Assembly: GCF_017116825.1 (NCBI RefSeq)
Contig: NZ_JAFIRD010000001.1
Location: 124,001 to 188,000 of the forward strand
Source of the DNA: Mycoplasma enhydrae
GTDB taxonomy: Bacteria; Bacillota_I; Bacilli_A; Mycoplasmatales; Metamycoplasmataceae
DNA length: 64,000 bases
Reading direction: 5' to 3'
Of the stretch, positions 11,137 to 20,737 are shown one piece after another. The first letter of the stretch is position 1; each line of letters opens with the position of its first letter. The position numbers and the translations under genes were made by a program. The notes under the pieces were generated by a model that saw only the letters and a list, made by a program, of their open reading frames with translations, made no database searches and was not told where the DNA came from.

Positions 11137-11727
11137 TTAAATTTCTTCAACTATTAAAATTTGACTAGTATCATTTAATGTCAAATGTAATTCATTAAAC
11201 CTATTGCTTATTAAGATTTTAACTTTAAGATTAATTGTGATTTTTTTGTTTTCTTCACCTTCAAAGTAATATTCAGATTCCTTTTCTTTTCCAATATATT
11301 TATAGCCTATACACCAAGTAAAACTCAAATGTTTATTTTTTCTATAATTCATTCAGCGACCAGGCATATAAAAATATGTTAGTTCTTTATTTTTATATTT
11401 TAATTTTTCTTTATATGGAATTAAAAAATAGATTGTTTTTTCTTGGTTTTTTTGACCTTTGAAATCTTTTATAGTGATAGATTGATAATTAGGATCTTTA
11501 CTTTTATCTTCCAAACTAAAAATAATGTCATTTTTCTTGTAAGCGGGTTCTATTGGACCTTTTAACAATGGAGCTGAAATAGAAACTATTTTTAGCCCTT
11601 TTGTTTTTTCAATTTCTTCATGCAGTTCTTTTTTATTATACTTTGGAAATCGGCAACAAGAAATAGATAAAATAGATATAGGTATAGCAGAAATCATTAA
11701 TGAATTAAGTAATAAGAATTTCTTCAT
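11137..11727 (-). CDS. Small lipoprotein B, paralogue of lipoprotein A
   Basis: A 196-residue lipoprotein with signal peptide and lipobox SILSISC followed by a second Cys. Residues 57-116 are identical to the central block of lipoprotein A; the N-terminal 35 residues after the Cys and the C-terminal third are different, though both end in a region with a YYFEG(E/K) motif. One TGA codes for Trp at the block's end. It begins 2 bp after the stop of the cysteine peptidase gene, so tight co-translation is likely. The function is unknown. Confidence 0.8.
11381..11559 (-). repeat. 179-bp near-identical repeat, copy 2
   Basis: Second copy of the repeat at 10760-10938, 621 bp away in direct orientation. 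Recombination between the two would delete the intervening part and fuse lipoproteins A and B in frame. Confidence 0.9.
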
Positions 11728-11729
11728 TA

Positions 11730-13055
11730 TTATATTATCCCCTTCATATTTAAAATTTGTTCAAACTGTGAACCATCAATAAGTTCACCATTATATGAAA
11801 AAAATCTATTTTGACCCATTTTTCGTTCTGACTTATCATTTAGTGCATAATTCATTCCATGGCTAAATAACTCCTTGGTGACGAAAACTTGACTATCATT
11901 TGCACCCCAGCCCAAGTTAACTAAAAATCTTCCGTCTCTATTTGCTCCATAAGCCACAATTACATGGCCATCTTTACCTGTGGAACCTGGAGAATAAAGC
12001 CCAGCTAGGGCTGTTGGAGTTTTATTATAAACTATAGTTGACCATGATTTACCAAAAAATGAATAGTCCCCTCAATGTGAATAATTAATTTTTCCTTGTT
12101 GTCATTTATTTTTTAAAAAACTATCAACAATATATTTAAGATTTCATCATTTATCAACACCAGTAGCAAATCATGTTTTTTGATATAAATATTTTGTAAA
12201 ATCAGGTTTTAATGTAGGTAAATGATTGCTGTCTAAATAATTAGAATGATATATATCTTCTCCTGGTCTAACAAATTCTTCTTTTTCTCAATCGTTAAAA
12301 TAATTTGAGTTATAAAAAAGCATTCTATACATTATCAATAAATTCATAGCAATATAGCCACACAACCCAGATTCTGGAGATTGACCATAGTATTTTCCCT
12401 TATAGTAAGGTTCAATGTTTGAATAATCTTTATAAATTTGATATCCACTGCCGTCCAAATATCCATGATTATTAGAGCCACTTAGTTTAAAATATCAAGA
12501 ATATGGTACTTCATAATCAGCATATACAAATGGTGCTTTTTCACTTTGACCTTTTGGTCATTCAAATTCTGGTTTTCCACGGTTTTGTGAACTTTTGTAA
12601 TCTAAATTTTCAATTTTCAAATTTAATGAGTTTTCGTCATTATTGTAAAATATTTCTTTTTTAAAATTTGACTTTAATTCTTTATTATCTTTGTCTAATA
12701 TTTTAATATCATTTAAATATTTATATAAAAGTTTTTCATTTTGAACTTCTTTATCTAAATTTAAATATTTTTTACTAAAAGGATTCACTTCAATTATTTT
12801 CCCATTTGCTAAGCTTATTATTGAATATCCTCTTTTTTCATAAACAACTAATAAAGATCTTAAATTTTTATCAACTTGTAAGTATTTTGTAAATTTAATT
12901 TTAACATCTTTCGTTCTAGTAATTTTTTTATAATCTTCTAGAACAATTTTTTTGGCTAATGAAATATTAATCTCATTATTTTTTTCTAATTTTGAACTAA
13001 TGATAGTAAAAGGTAAACTTAGTATAGTACTTCCTAAAAATAAAAGTTTCTTCAT
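11730..13055 (-). CDS. Predicted secreted papain-like cysteine peptidase
   Basis: A 441-residue protein with an N-terminal signal peptide (no lipobox Cys) that is probably exported or membrane-anchored. Residues about 30-100 resemble the inhibitory propeptide domain of streptopain-type (C10) proteases, with GYSIISLANGKIIEV matching the usual G(F/Y)xIxS pattern. The likely catalytic residues follow in the order of papain-like enzymes: Cys in ESGLCGYIAMN (about 232), His in KDGHVIVAYG (about 364) and Asn in LVNLGWG (about 380). Many TGA codons encode Trp between residues 165 and 385. The ATG at 13055 has a GGAGGTG Shine-Dalgarno; an upstream ATG at 13082 lacks one. It leads the operon with lipoproteins B and A. 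The peptidase call rests on motifs only; substrates are unknown. Confidence 0.7.
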
Positions 13056-13181
13056 TTTACACCTCCAATTTAGTTTTTTCATATATGAAAAATGCGCTTC
13101 ATATACCCTAATTCTAACATTGACATAATAATTTCGATATTTTTTTAATCTGTTGAAATTTGATTTTTTAGTTTTATAAAT

Positions 13182-13225
13182 AAAAATTCAAGCCTCCAGC
13201 ATTAGCTAAGAAAACTTGAATTTTT
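13182..13225 (-). terminator. Terminator of argS-DJ-1 transcript
   Basis: AAAATTCAAG and CTTGAATTTT form a 10-bp stem around a 22-nt loop, 12 nt beyond the DJ-1-like gene's stop codon, with a T-rich flank on the minus strand. Confidence 0.65.
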
Positions 13226-13236
13226 TTATATAAAAT

Positions 13237-13791
13237 TTATTCTAAATCAGCTTTTAAATATTTTATAAAATGGTTAACTTCATCGGCGTCAAAAAGTAAT
13301 TTTAAAATTTCTAAAGCAAATTCTAAAGAGGCTGAAGGACATCTACCTGTTACAATTTTTTTATCAACTGTGACATCATTTTTATTCCTTTTTAAGCCTT
13401 CTTTAAAATTTGAACTAATTGGATATGAACTATAATTGATAGAATCATCAATAATGTTGTTTTCATACAAAACATTAGGGGCATCGCAAATAGCAAATAT
13501 ATATTTATCACTATTTTTAAATTGTCTAATGATATCTAAAGATTCTTTATCCTTTCTTAGTGTTTGAGCTCCAGAGCCACCAGGAATGAAAATTGCATCA
13601 TATTCATCTAAATTAACTTGATTTTCACAACTCAATTTTAGTACATTACCTTGACCAATAACTTCTTTAGTATTTAGGTCAGGATTAAAAATTGTAATTT
13701 TTTCAAAATGCTTAAAGTAATTAAAGATTGAATATGTTGTTCCTAGTTCAATATCATTAAAACCATTATGTGCCAAAATTAATAATTTCAT
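13237..13791 (-). CDS. DJ-1/PfpI family protein
   Basis: A 184-residue cytoplasmic protein of the DJ-1/PfpI (class I glutamine amidotransferase-like) superfamily. It shows the N-terminal MKLLILAHNGFNDIE with the conserved Glu, the FIPGGSGAQTL loop near residue 72 and the nucleophile elbow FAICDAP with Cys near residue 101. A second motif GRCPSAS follows near residue 152. Members act as chaperones, glyoxalase III or ThiJ-like enzymes; the sequence does not decide which. It starts 7 bp after argS, so it is likely co-transcribed. Confidence 0.88.
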   Translation of the reverse strand: MKLLILAHNGFNDIELGTTYSIFNYFKHFEKITIFNPDLNTKEVIGQGNVLKLSCENQVNLDEYDAIFIPGGSGAQTLRKDKESLDIIRQFKNSDKYIFAICDAPNVLYENNIIDDSINYSSYPISSNFKEGLKRNKNDVTVDKKIVTGRCPSASLEFALEILKLLFDADEVNHFIKYLKADLE

Positions 13792-13798
13792 ATTATTA

Positions 13799-15424
13799 TT
13801 ACATTCTTTCTGGAATATCTAGATCCATTAATCTCATAGCATCAGCTAAAACTGTTTTAACTGCTTTAACTAAAGCTGCATAACTTTGTTCATTATTTGA
13901 ATCTAGAACCTTAACATTTGAATAAAATGAATTAAACGCTCTAGCTAGTTTTAATAAGTAAGGTGGTAATAAATTAACTTTATAGTTTTTTGCCATTGTT
14001 GTGATTAGATCTGGGTATTCTTTTAATTCTGCAACTAATTTTTGTGAATACTCGTCGCTTAAATCTGTAGCTTGAGGATTTTCATAAGATAATTTTTCCA
14101 ATAATTGAACACAACGTGCATGAGCATATTTAATAATATACATAGAGTTACTTTCATCAGCGCTAGTAACTTTTTTAATATCAAAATCAATTTTTGAATT
14201 ATATGATCTTTCAATTAAAAAGAATCTTATGGCATCTTTGCCAACTTCATCCATTAATTCTCTTAGAGTTAATGAAGTTCCAAGACGCTTAGACATTTTA
14301 ATTTCCTTACCATCTTTCATAACTCTAATTAATTGAAATAAGATAACTTCAAATTGATCTCTACGGTATCCTAAGTCTTCAAAAGCAAATTTTACACGCT
14401 CCACATATCCGGAGTGGTCTGCTCCTCAAACGTCGATTATGATTCCTTTTTCAGGGTCGTTTAGTTGTTTAAATTTTTGTTCATGATATGCAATATCTGC
14501 ACATAAATAAGTTGAATCACCATTAGTTTTGATGATTACACGATCCTTATCATCTTTACCACCTTTAGTGGTTTGTAATCAAGTGGCACCATCTTTTTTA
14601 TATGTTGTTTTAAGTCTTCTAATAGCTGGTCAAACTAAATCATTTTCATATTGAGAAGTTTCAGATGTATAAACATCAAATCAAACTCCAAATTTTGCTA
14701 AATCTTTTTCAATGTTTTCTAAAGCAAAATCTCTACCAAATTTTCTAAATAGTTTTTCAATTTCAGCTGTATATTCAACACCTTTATATTTCTCTTTTTC
14801 TTTTTCATAAAATGCTTGAGCAAATTCAATAATGTCTCCGCCACGATAAGCATCTTCAGGTAATTCATAATTTTTGTCAAAAATTTGTTGGTATCTTGAA
14901 TAAATTGAAATAGCCAACTTGTTCATTTGGTTACCATAATCATTAACTACATATTCTCGAATTACTTTATGACCGGCCTTTTCTAAAATTTTTGATAATG
15001 TTGCTCCGATTGCTGCATTTCTAGCATGTCCAATATGTAAATATCCTGTTGGATTTGCCGAAACAAATTCAACATTAATTTTGCCTTTATTTTCTTTTGA
15101 ACCACTTCCATATTCATCGCCTAATTTATTAATCAAATTAACAGTATCAGCAATAACTGAATCTGAAACTCAAAAATTAATAAATCCTGGTTCAGCTATC
15201 TTAATTTCTGAAATTTCTTTGTATTTATTTAAGTCAATATTTCTAACAATCTCTTGAGCTATTTCTGTTGCTTTTTTTGCTAAATCCTTTTGCAATGTTA
15301 AAGCAATATTTGTAGAATAATCTCCGTAGTTTTTTGCCTCCGTTAAAACTACTGGTTTGTTTATTTTTAGTTTTTCTAAAGCTTCTTTTATTGAGCTTAT
15401 AATTATATCTTTAGCCGTTTTCAT
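13799..15424 (-). CDS. argS: Arginyl-tRNA synthetase
   Basis: ArgRS charges tRNA-Arg using ATP. The 541-residue class I enzyme shows the HIGH-type motif in [15 protein letters not shown] near residue 118, a KMSKRLGT motif near residue 345 and the C-terminal DALR-type anticodon-binding domain beginning [11 protein letters not shown] near 415. Several TGA codons encode Trp. The start at 15424 fits the family's N-terminal domain, and a TATAAT box ends only 9 nt upstream, suggesting a leaderless transcript. In an organism that burns arginine as fuel, this gene competes with the ADI pathway for the same substrate. Confidence 0.97.
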
Positions 15425-15433
15425 AACATTAAT

Positions 15434-15439
15434 ATTATA
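15434..15439 (-). promoter_or_regulatory. -10 box of argS, suggesting a leaderless mRNA
   Basis: TATAAT on the minus strand lies 9 nt before the argS ATG, leaving no room for a leader with a Shine-Dalgarno. Confidence 0.55.
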
Positions 15440-15535
15440 TAATTAAAATCATATATTTAGGGACTTTTGTAATCGTTAAATAATTTAAAAATTGATGCTA
15501 AATTTTGAACTAATAAACTAAAAATTAAATTTAAG

Positions 15536-15541
15536 TATAAT
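15536..15541 (+). promoter_or_regulatory. -10 box of cysS, suggesting a leaderless mRNA
   Basis: TATAAT ends 8 nt before the cysS ATG at 15550, and no Shine-Dalgarno is present. Confidence 0.55.
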
Positions 15542-15549
15542 TTAATAAT

Positions 15550-16764
15550 ATGAAAAATTTAAGAAGATATTATCTATGTGGGCCTACTGTTTATAATTAT
15601 CCCCATATTGGAAATTTAAGACCTACAGTTACTTTTGATTTAATGATAAGAGCGCAAAGATTTTTAGGTCAAAATATTTATTATTTAACTAACATTACTG
15701 ACATTGATGACAAAATAATTAAAAAGGCAGCTGCAGAAAATACAACTGAATATGAAATAACACAAAAATATACTGAATATTATTTAGAATTATTTAAAAC
15801 TTTTAATTTACAAAAGCCAGATAAAATTGTAAAAGTAACCGAATCACTTAATGATATTTATGAATATATTAATAAAATGTTGCAAAATAATTCAGCTTAT
15901 CAAATAAATGGAAATGTATTTTTTGATTTACACAAATATAAAAGTGAATATGGTTCAATAAGCAATCAAAAAATGGATAATCTTATTAATAATGAAGAAG
16001 AACATTTAAACAAAAAAAACAGTGAAGATTTTGCACTATGAAAATCAACAACAAAAGGAATTAAATTTGACAGTCCTTTCGGTCTAGGTAGACCTGGATG
16101 ACACACTGAATGTAGTTGTTTTATATCTAAATATTTTGGAAATGAAACTATAGATATTCATGGTGGCGGAATCGATTTAATTTTTCCACACCATGAAAAT
16201 GAAAATATACAGCACTATGCCATATATGGAAAGGCTCTTGCTAAAAAATGAATGCATTTTGGAACACTCAATTATAAAAATCAAAAAATGTCAAAATCAA
16301 TCGGAAACTTAATTTTTCCACATAATTTTTTAAAAAAGTATGATGCTGATACATATAAATTATTAATGTTAACTACTAATTATTCAAAACCTATTAATTT
16401 AACTGATGATTTATTAGTAGCTAATCAAAATATAATTGATAAATTTATTTTGTTAAAAAACAGTTTGGTATTGCAAAATTATCAAGTTACAAAAAATGAA
16501 AATTTAATCAAAGAAGTAATTAATTATGTTGCTGATTTGAATTTTTCAGAAGCTTATAAAAATATTATTAAATTATCGAAAAACAAAGATACAGTTGGAA
16601 GTTTTATTGAAATTATGAAAATTTTAGGTTTTTCTTTTGCTACTAAAAACCTAAGCCAAGAAGATATAGATTTATATGACAAATGAAACATTTTAGTAAA
16701 AAATAAAAACTATGAAGAAGCTGATTTGATTAGAAACACACTAAAAGAAAGAAAAATTATCTAA
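15550..16764 (+). CDS. cysS: Cysteinyl-tRNA synthetase
   Basis: CysRS charges tRNA-Cys. The 404-residue enzyme has the zinc-ligand and HIGH-type segment [15 protein letters not shown] at residues 8-22, the RPGWHTECS and [16 protein letters not shown] motifs near residues 180-220, and KMSKS near residue 244. It is shorter than most bacterial CysRS because the C-terminal anticodon-binding tail is reduced, as in other mycoplasmas. Three or more TGA codons encode Trp. It overlaps rlmB by one base (TAATG), which supports translational coupling. Confidence 0.97.
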
Positions 16765-17456
16765 TGAAAAATCTTATTTATGGAAAAAATTCAGTGATTG
16801 AGGCTATTAATAATAATTTTCCTATTAAAGAAGTTTATTTATTAAAAAGTAGTGATGCTAAATTAATTAAATTTAAAAATATTAAATTTTTAAGTCTTAA
16901 TGAAATGAATAGAATGGTAAATGGCAATCACCAAGGCTTTATTGCTAAAATCAGTGATTTTCAATATTATGATATTGGAACTATCATAAAAGATAAACCC
17001 GAAGTAGTTTTAATTCTTGATCATATTCAAGACCCACAGAACTTTGGGGCTATTATGAGGTCAGCTAATGTTTTTGGAATTAAACACATAATTATTCCAA
17101 AAGATCGCGCTGTAGATGTTAATTCAACCGTACTAAAGATTTCTTCAGGGGGATTTAAAAACATTAAAGTAATAAAAGTAGGAAGTCTATTAGACGCAAT
17201 TGAGTATTTGAAAAAAAATGAATTTTGAATTTATGCTACTGCTTTAGATAATAAGGCTAAAGATTTAGCTAAGGCTAATTTTAATGCTCCTAGTGCCATA
17301 ATTATGGGTAATGAAGCCACGGGTGTATCAAAGACATTGCTCAAAAAATCTGATGAAATTATTTTTATTAATCAAAAAAGCGAATCAGTTCAATCACTTA
17401 ATGTATCAGTTTCCACTGGCATTGTACTTTATGAGCTAACAAAAAACAAACTATAA
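16764..17456 (+). CDS. rlmB: TrmH/SpoU-family RNA 2'-O-methyltransferase (RlmB-like)
   Basis: This 230-residue enzyme probably methylates the ribose 2'-O of a guanosine in 23S rRNA using SAM. An N-terminal substrate-binding domain (IYGKNSVIEAI) is followed by the SPOUT knot motifs: LDHIQDPQNFGAIMRSA near residue 90, IIMGNEATGVS near 181 and SVQSLNVSVSTGI near 212. The gene lies directly behind cysS, the same order as in many Firmicutes. Family assignment is firm; the exact target nucleotide is inferred from context. Confidence 0.9.
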
Positions 17457-17457
17457 A

Positions 17458-17497
17458 AAACACATTCATTTTGCCTTTTGTGCGATGAATGTGTTTT
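17458..17497. terminator. Bidirectional terminator between rlmB and arcC
   Basis: ACACATTCAT and ATGAATGTGT form a 10-bp stem flanked by A-rich and T-rich runs, serving the convergent rlmB and arcC genes. Confidence 0.85.
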
Positions 17498-17521
17498 TAT
17501 TTATATATATAATTTTTGAAA

Positions 17522-18457
17522 TTAATTTAAAGTAACTTTTGTACCGATTTTTTCAGCAATAATGTTTTCTAAATCCTTTAGGTCACCGATGAATGCAGCT
17601 TTTCCGCCTTCTTCAACGAATTTAATAGCTGCTTGCACTTTTGGTAACATACTTCCTGGTGCAAATTGATTTTCGCCAATATACTTTTCAATTTCAGCTT
17701 TTGTAACATGTTTTAAGTTCTTTTGGTCTGGTTTACCAAAATTTACTTTAACATAGTCAACAGCTGTTAAAACTATAAAATAATCAGCTTTAGCTAATGC
17801 AGCCATTTTTGCCAATGCAAAGTCTTTGTCAATAACTCCATCAACACCTTCGATAAAACCATTTTTATCTTCAACTGTTGGTATACCACCGCCACCACCT
17901 ACGATAACTGTAGCACCTGCATTGATTGAGTTAATCATTTGGTTAATACCTACAAAGTTAATTGGTTTTGGTGAAGCAACAACTTTTCTAAAACCACGAC
18001 CTGCATCTTCAACTATTACACTGTTAGGGTTTGCAGTTTCAGCTTCAGCTTTTGAAGCAAAGAAAGGACCAATTGGTTTAGTTGGGTTTAAGAAAGCTGG
18101 ATCTTTAGGATCAACTAATGTTTGAGTTAAAAGATATAAAACTTCCTTATTTTTTAAACCTTCTTCTTTAAATGCATTAGTAATAGCATTAACCATGTGG
18201 TAACCAATGTATCCTTGTGACATAGCGCCAGCTTCTGGCAATGGTACTAAAGGTGATTTTGCATTTACTGAAGCAGCACTTACAAAACCATTAAAAATCA
18301 TACCAACTTGAGGTCCGTTACCATGTCCAACAATGACTTCGTGACCAGCTTTTACTAATTCAGCTATTTTTTTAGCTGGAATTTTAACTAGTTCTTTTTG
18401 CTCTGCTGGATTATTTCCTAAGGCATTTCCGCCTAAAGCAATAACTATTCTACTCAT
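17522..18457 (-). CDS. arcC: Carbamate kinase
   Basis: Carbamate kinase transfers phosphate from carbamoyl phosphate to ADP, yielding ATP, ammonia and CO2, and is the energy-conserving last step of arginine fermentation. The 311 residues show the amino-acid kinase fold: VIALGGNALG at residue 4, GHGNGPQVG near 44, VGGGGGIPTVED near 205 and the nucleotide-site segment SMLPKVQAAIKF near 268. It lies 2 bp after arcB in the same direction. Confidence 0.97.
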   Translation of the reverse strand: MSRIVIALGGNALGNNPAEQKELVKIPAKKIAELVKAGHEVIVGHGNGPQVGMIFNGFVSAASVNAKSPLVPLPEAGAMSQGYIGYHMVNAITNAFKEEGLKNKEVLYLLTQTLVDPKDPAFLNPTKPIGPFFASKAEAETANPNSVIVEDAGRGFRKVVASPKPINFVGINQMINSINAGATVIVGGGGGIPTVEDKNGFIEGVDGVIDKDFALAKMAALAKADYFIVLTAVDYVKVNFGKPDQKNLKHVTKAEIEKYIGENQFAPGSMLPKVQAAIKFVEEGGKAAFIGDLKDLENIIAEKIGTKVTLN

Positions 18458-18459
18458 AA

Positions 18460-19503
18460 TTAGTATCCTATTGTAGCTAAAATAACTGCTTTAATTGTGT
18501 GCATACGGTTTCCAGCTTGTGAAATTGATTTGTTGTATTTTGATTGGAATACTTCATCTGTAACTTCCATAGCTCCGGTTGCAACAACTGGGTATTTTTT
18601 ACCTAATTTTTCTTTAATTTCAGATGAGAATAAAGTTTTGTCATCGTGGAATGCAGGTAGACAGTGTAAGAAAATTACATTTTCTTTTGCAGCTTTAATC
18701 ATAGCCATATCAACTTGGAAAGCACCTAATTCTTGAATACGTGATTCAAAAATTTCAAATGGTTCTCCTAGAGATACTCAAACGTCTGTGTAAATTGCAT
18801 CTGCATTTTTAGCAGCTTCGATTTTGTTATCTGAAAATGATACTGAACCACCGTTACGTTCAAATAATTTTTGAACTGCTTTATAAACTTCTTTGTGGTC
18901 TGGTCCATTTTTAACAATTTCTCATTGAGCTTTTGGTCCACATAAAACAATGTGTACACCAAAGAATGCTGCACCAATCATTAATGAACGAGCAACGTTG
19001 TTTTTGATGTCACCAGCAAAAACAATTTTCTTTCCTCTTAGGTCTCCAACTTGTTCTTTAAATGTTAAATAGTCAGCTAACATTTGTGTTGGGTGTTCAG
19101 CATCTGTTAAGCCGTTTCAAACTGGTACACCTGAATATTTAGCTAAAGCATCAACGTCTGTTTGTTTAAAACCACGGAATTCAATACCGTCATACATTTG
19201 TCCTAGAACCATAGCTGTATCTTCAACTGATTCTTTTTTACCAAAGTTTGACCCTGTTGGTCCGATGTAAGTACAACTTGCACCTAAATCAGCAGCAGCA
19301 ACTTCGAATGCACAACGTGTTCTTGTTGAGTCTTTTTGGAACATAATAACAATGTTTTTTCCTACTAGAGGACGACTGTTTGTATGTAACCCTTGCATTT
19401 TAGCTTTTTTAAGATCTCATGAAAGATCTAATAAATAATTAATTTCATCGGTTGTAAAATTTAGAGCTGTGTCTAAACTACGACCTTTTAAATTCATTGG
19501 CAT
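18460..19503 (-). CDS. arcB: Ornithine carbamoyltransferase, catabolic
   Basis: In the ADI pathway OTC runs in reverse, splitting citrulline with phosphate into ornithine and carbamoyl phosphate. The 347-residue protein has the carbamoyl-phosphate motif STRTRCAFE near residue 59, the HPTQ motif near residue 140 and the ornithine-site motif HCLPAFH near residue 278. TGA codes for Trp in several places. The ATG at 19503 has a GGAG Shine-Dalgarno; a second Met two codons on is less well spaced. With arcC it forms an arcBC operon separate from arcA. Confidence 0.97.
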
Positions 19504-19539
19504 GTATTTTCTCCTGTATCTTTAAAATGTTTATCTTGA

Positions 19540-19630
19540 CACTTGCTATAAAACAAGTGGCTTAATTTTATTAATTTAGATAGACTTTTTATAAGTGTTT
19601 TCAAAATATTTAAAACACGTCTAAATTATA
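19540..19630 (-). promoter_or_regulatory. Promoter and structured leader of arcBC
   Basis: TATAAT lies at 19625-19630 on the minus strand, about 120 nt before the arcB start. The leader between contains two inverted repeats: AGAC-GTGTTTT...AAAACAC...GTCT (19581-19622) and CACTTG...CAAGTG (19540-19559). They could be regulatory or incidental. Confidence 0.4.
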
Positions 19631-19704
19631 ACAATTTTTTACGATTTAATTTTTATTATCTATAAGATAAAACACCTAATTTTAGATTACAATCATTTGA
19701 TATT

Positions 19705-19745
19705 AAAAAATAGAAGGGCTTGAAATTTTTCCCCTCTATTTTTGA
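19705..19745 (-). terminator. Terminator of mscL
   Basis: AATAGA-GGG / CCC-TCTATT with one bulged base forms a stem that overlaps the last codons of mscL and is followed on the minus strand by a T-run. Confidence 0.65.
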
Positions 19746-20185
19746 TTTTTTTTCGAAAGTTCACTGTTAATTTTTTTCAATTCTTCTAAGATCATTTCTT
19801 CAGTTGTTGGTGCAGGTTCTGCTTCTGGTTCAATTGGTTGTTTTTTGGCTTTTTTGTATTGAATTAAGTTTCTTATAAAGAATACTAAAAATAAGCCAAT
19901 AAATATAAATGTTGCCACAATTACAAATGATAATAATGCAGCCAAAAATTTACCTATTAATACAGGGCCTACTTTTCATTCTGCTAAATTGTCAACCTTA
20001 AATACATTAGCAATTGCTGCCATAATAACGTCATTAGCCAATGAATTAACAACTGCTCCAAATGCAGCTCCTAGTAATAAACCAATGGCTAACATAAACA
20101 TGTTGCCACGAACAATTACTGCTTTAGCATCTTTAAAAGATTTCTTACAATAGTGCTTTTTTTCTTCTAGTTCTTTTTTTGTCAT
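19736..20185 (-). CDS. mscL: Large-conductance mechanosensitive channel
   Basis: MscL is a homopentameric membrane channel that opens under membrane tension and releases osmolytes during hypo-osmotic shock. The 149-residue product has the pore-lining first helix FMLAIGLLLGAAFGAVV near residues 30-46, a short periplasmic-side loop, a second hydrophobic helix (residues about 80-105) and a charged cytoplasmic C-terminal helix. One TGA codes for Trp between the helices. The proline- and glutamate-rich linker before the C-terminal helix is longer than usual. Confidence 0.92.
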
Positions 20186-20209
20186 AATTTCACCAATATA
20201 ATTAAAGCA

Positions 20210-20617
20210 CTAAACTTGAATTGTCTTATCTCTTTTTTTAGCAATTATTAAAATGTTACCAATTCAAGAAACAACTCATAGTGGAATTGGCAAGATTGTT
20301 GAAACTAATAGTTGAATTTTTCCACTAGCTTGTGAACTCCAGCTTGCGATTGATAAAATAACGATGTCAAATATATAAGTTAAATAAGCTAATATAATTC
20401 CGCTAATTGCTAAATAAAAATATTTTTTATTTGTTGCAAAAAGTGATTTTAGGTCTTGAAATAGAATGTCTAAATTTGTTTCATCATATGATTTATTATT
20501 CACCTTTATAAAGTTTAAAAAATTTGTAACAAAAAAATATATACCGACAGTGATTAAAATAATTGCTACAAATTTTAGTATTAAATTTACAATAGAAAAG
20601 CTTCTTTCGCTTGTCAT
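20210..20617 (-). CDS. Small hypothetical membrane protein
   Basis: A 135-residue protein with three hydrophobic segments, near residues 13-35, 60-85 and 95-120, ending in a basic tail. I do not recognise a family. An upstream ATG at 20629 contains the GGAGG that acts as Shine-Dalgarno for the ATG at 20617, so I use 20617. It lies 24 bp upstream of mscL on the same strand and may share its transcript, suggesting an envelope role. Confidence 0.7.
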
Positions 20618-20737
20618 AAATGCCTCCATATTTTTTTAGTGGATATTGATAATTATAATTATATATTTTGTTAAAATAATTAAGACTATATCTTTTTATA
20701 TTTTTTATATATAATACACAAAAAACGGAGGAATGAT

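Noticed and set aside
13056-13082. Upstream start of the cysteine peptidase at 13082
   Set aside because: The ATG at 13055 has a well-spaced GGAGGTG site lying inside the upstream extension; the longer form has none and would disrupt the signal peptide.
17826-18125. Plus-strand frame of 99 residues opposite arcC
   Set aside because: It is antisense to a highly conserved enzyme, proline- and serine-rich as antisense shadows of glycine-rich genes are, and has no Shine-Dalgarno.
20618-20629. Upstream start of the small membrane protein at 20629
   Set aside because: Its second codons form the GGAGG that serves the ATG at 20617.
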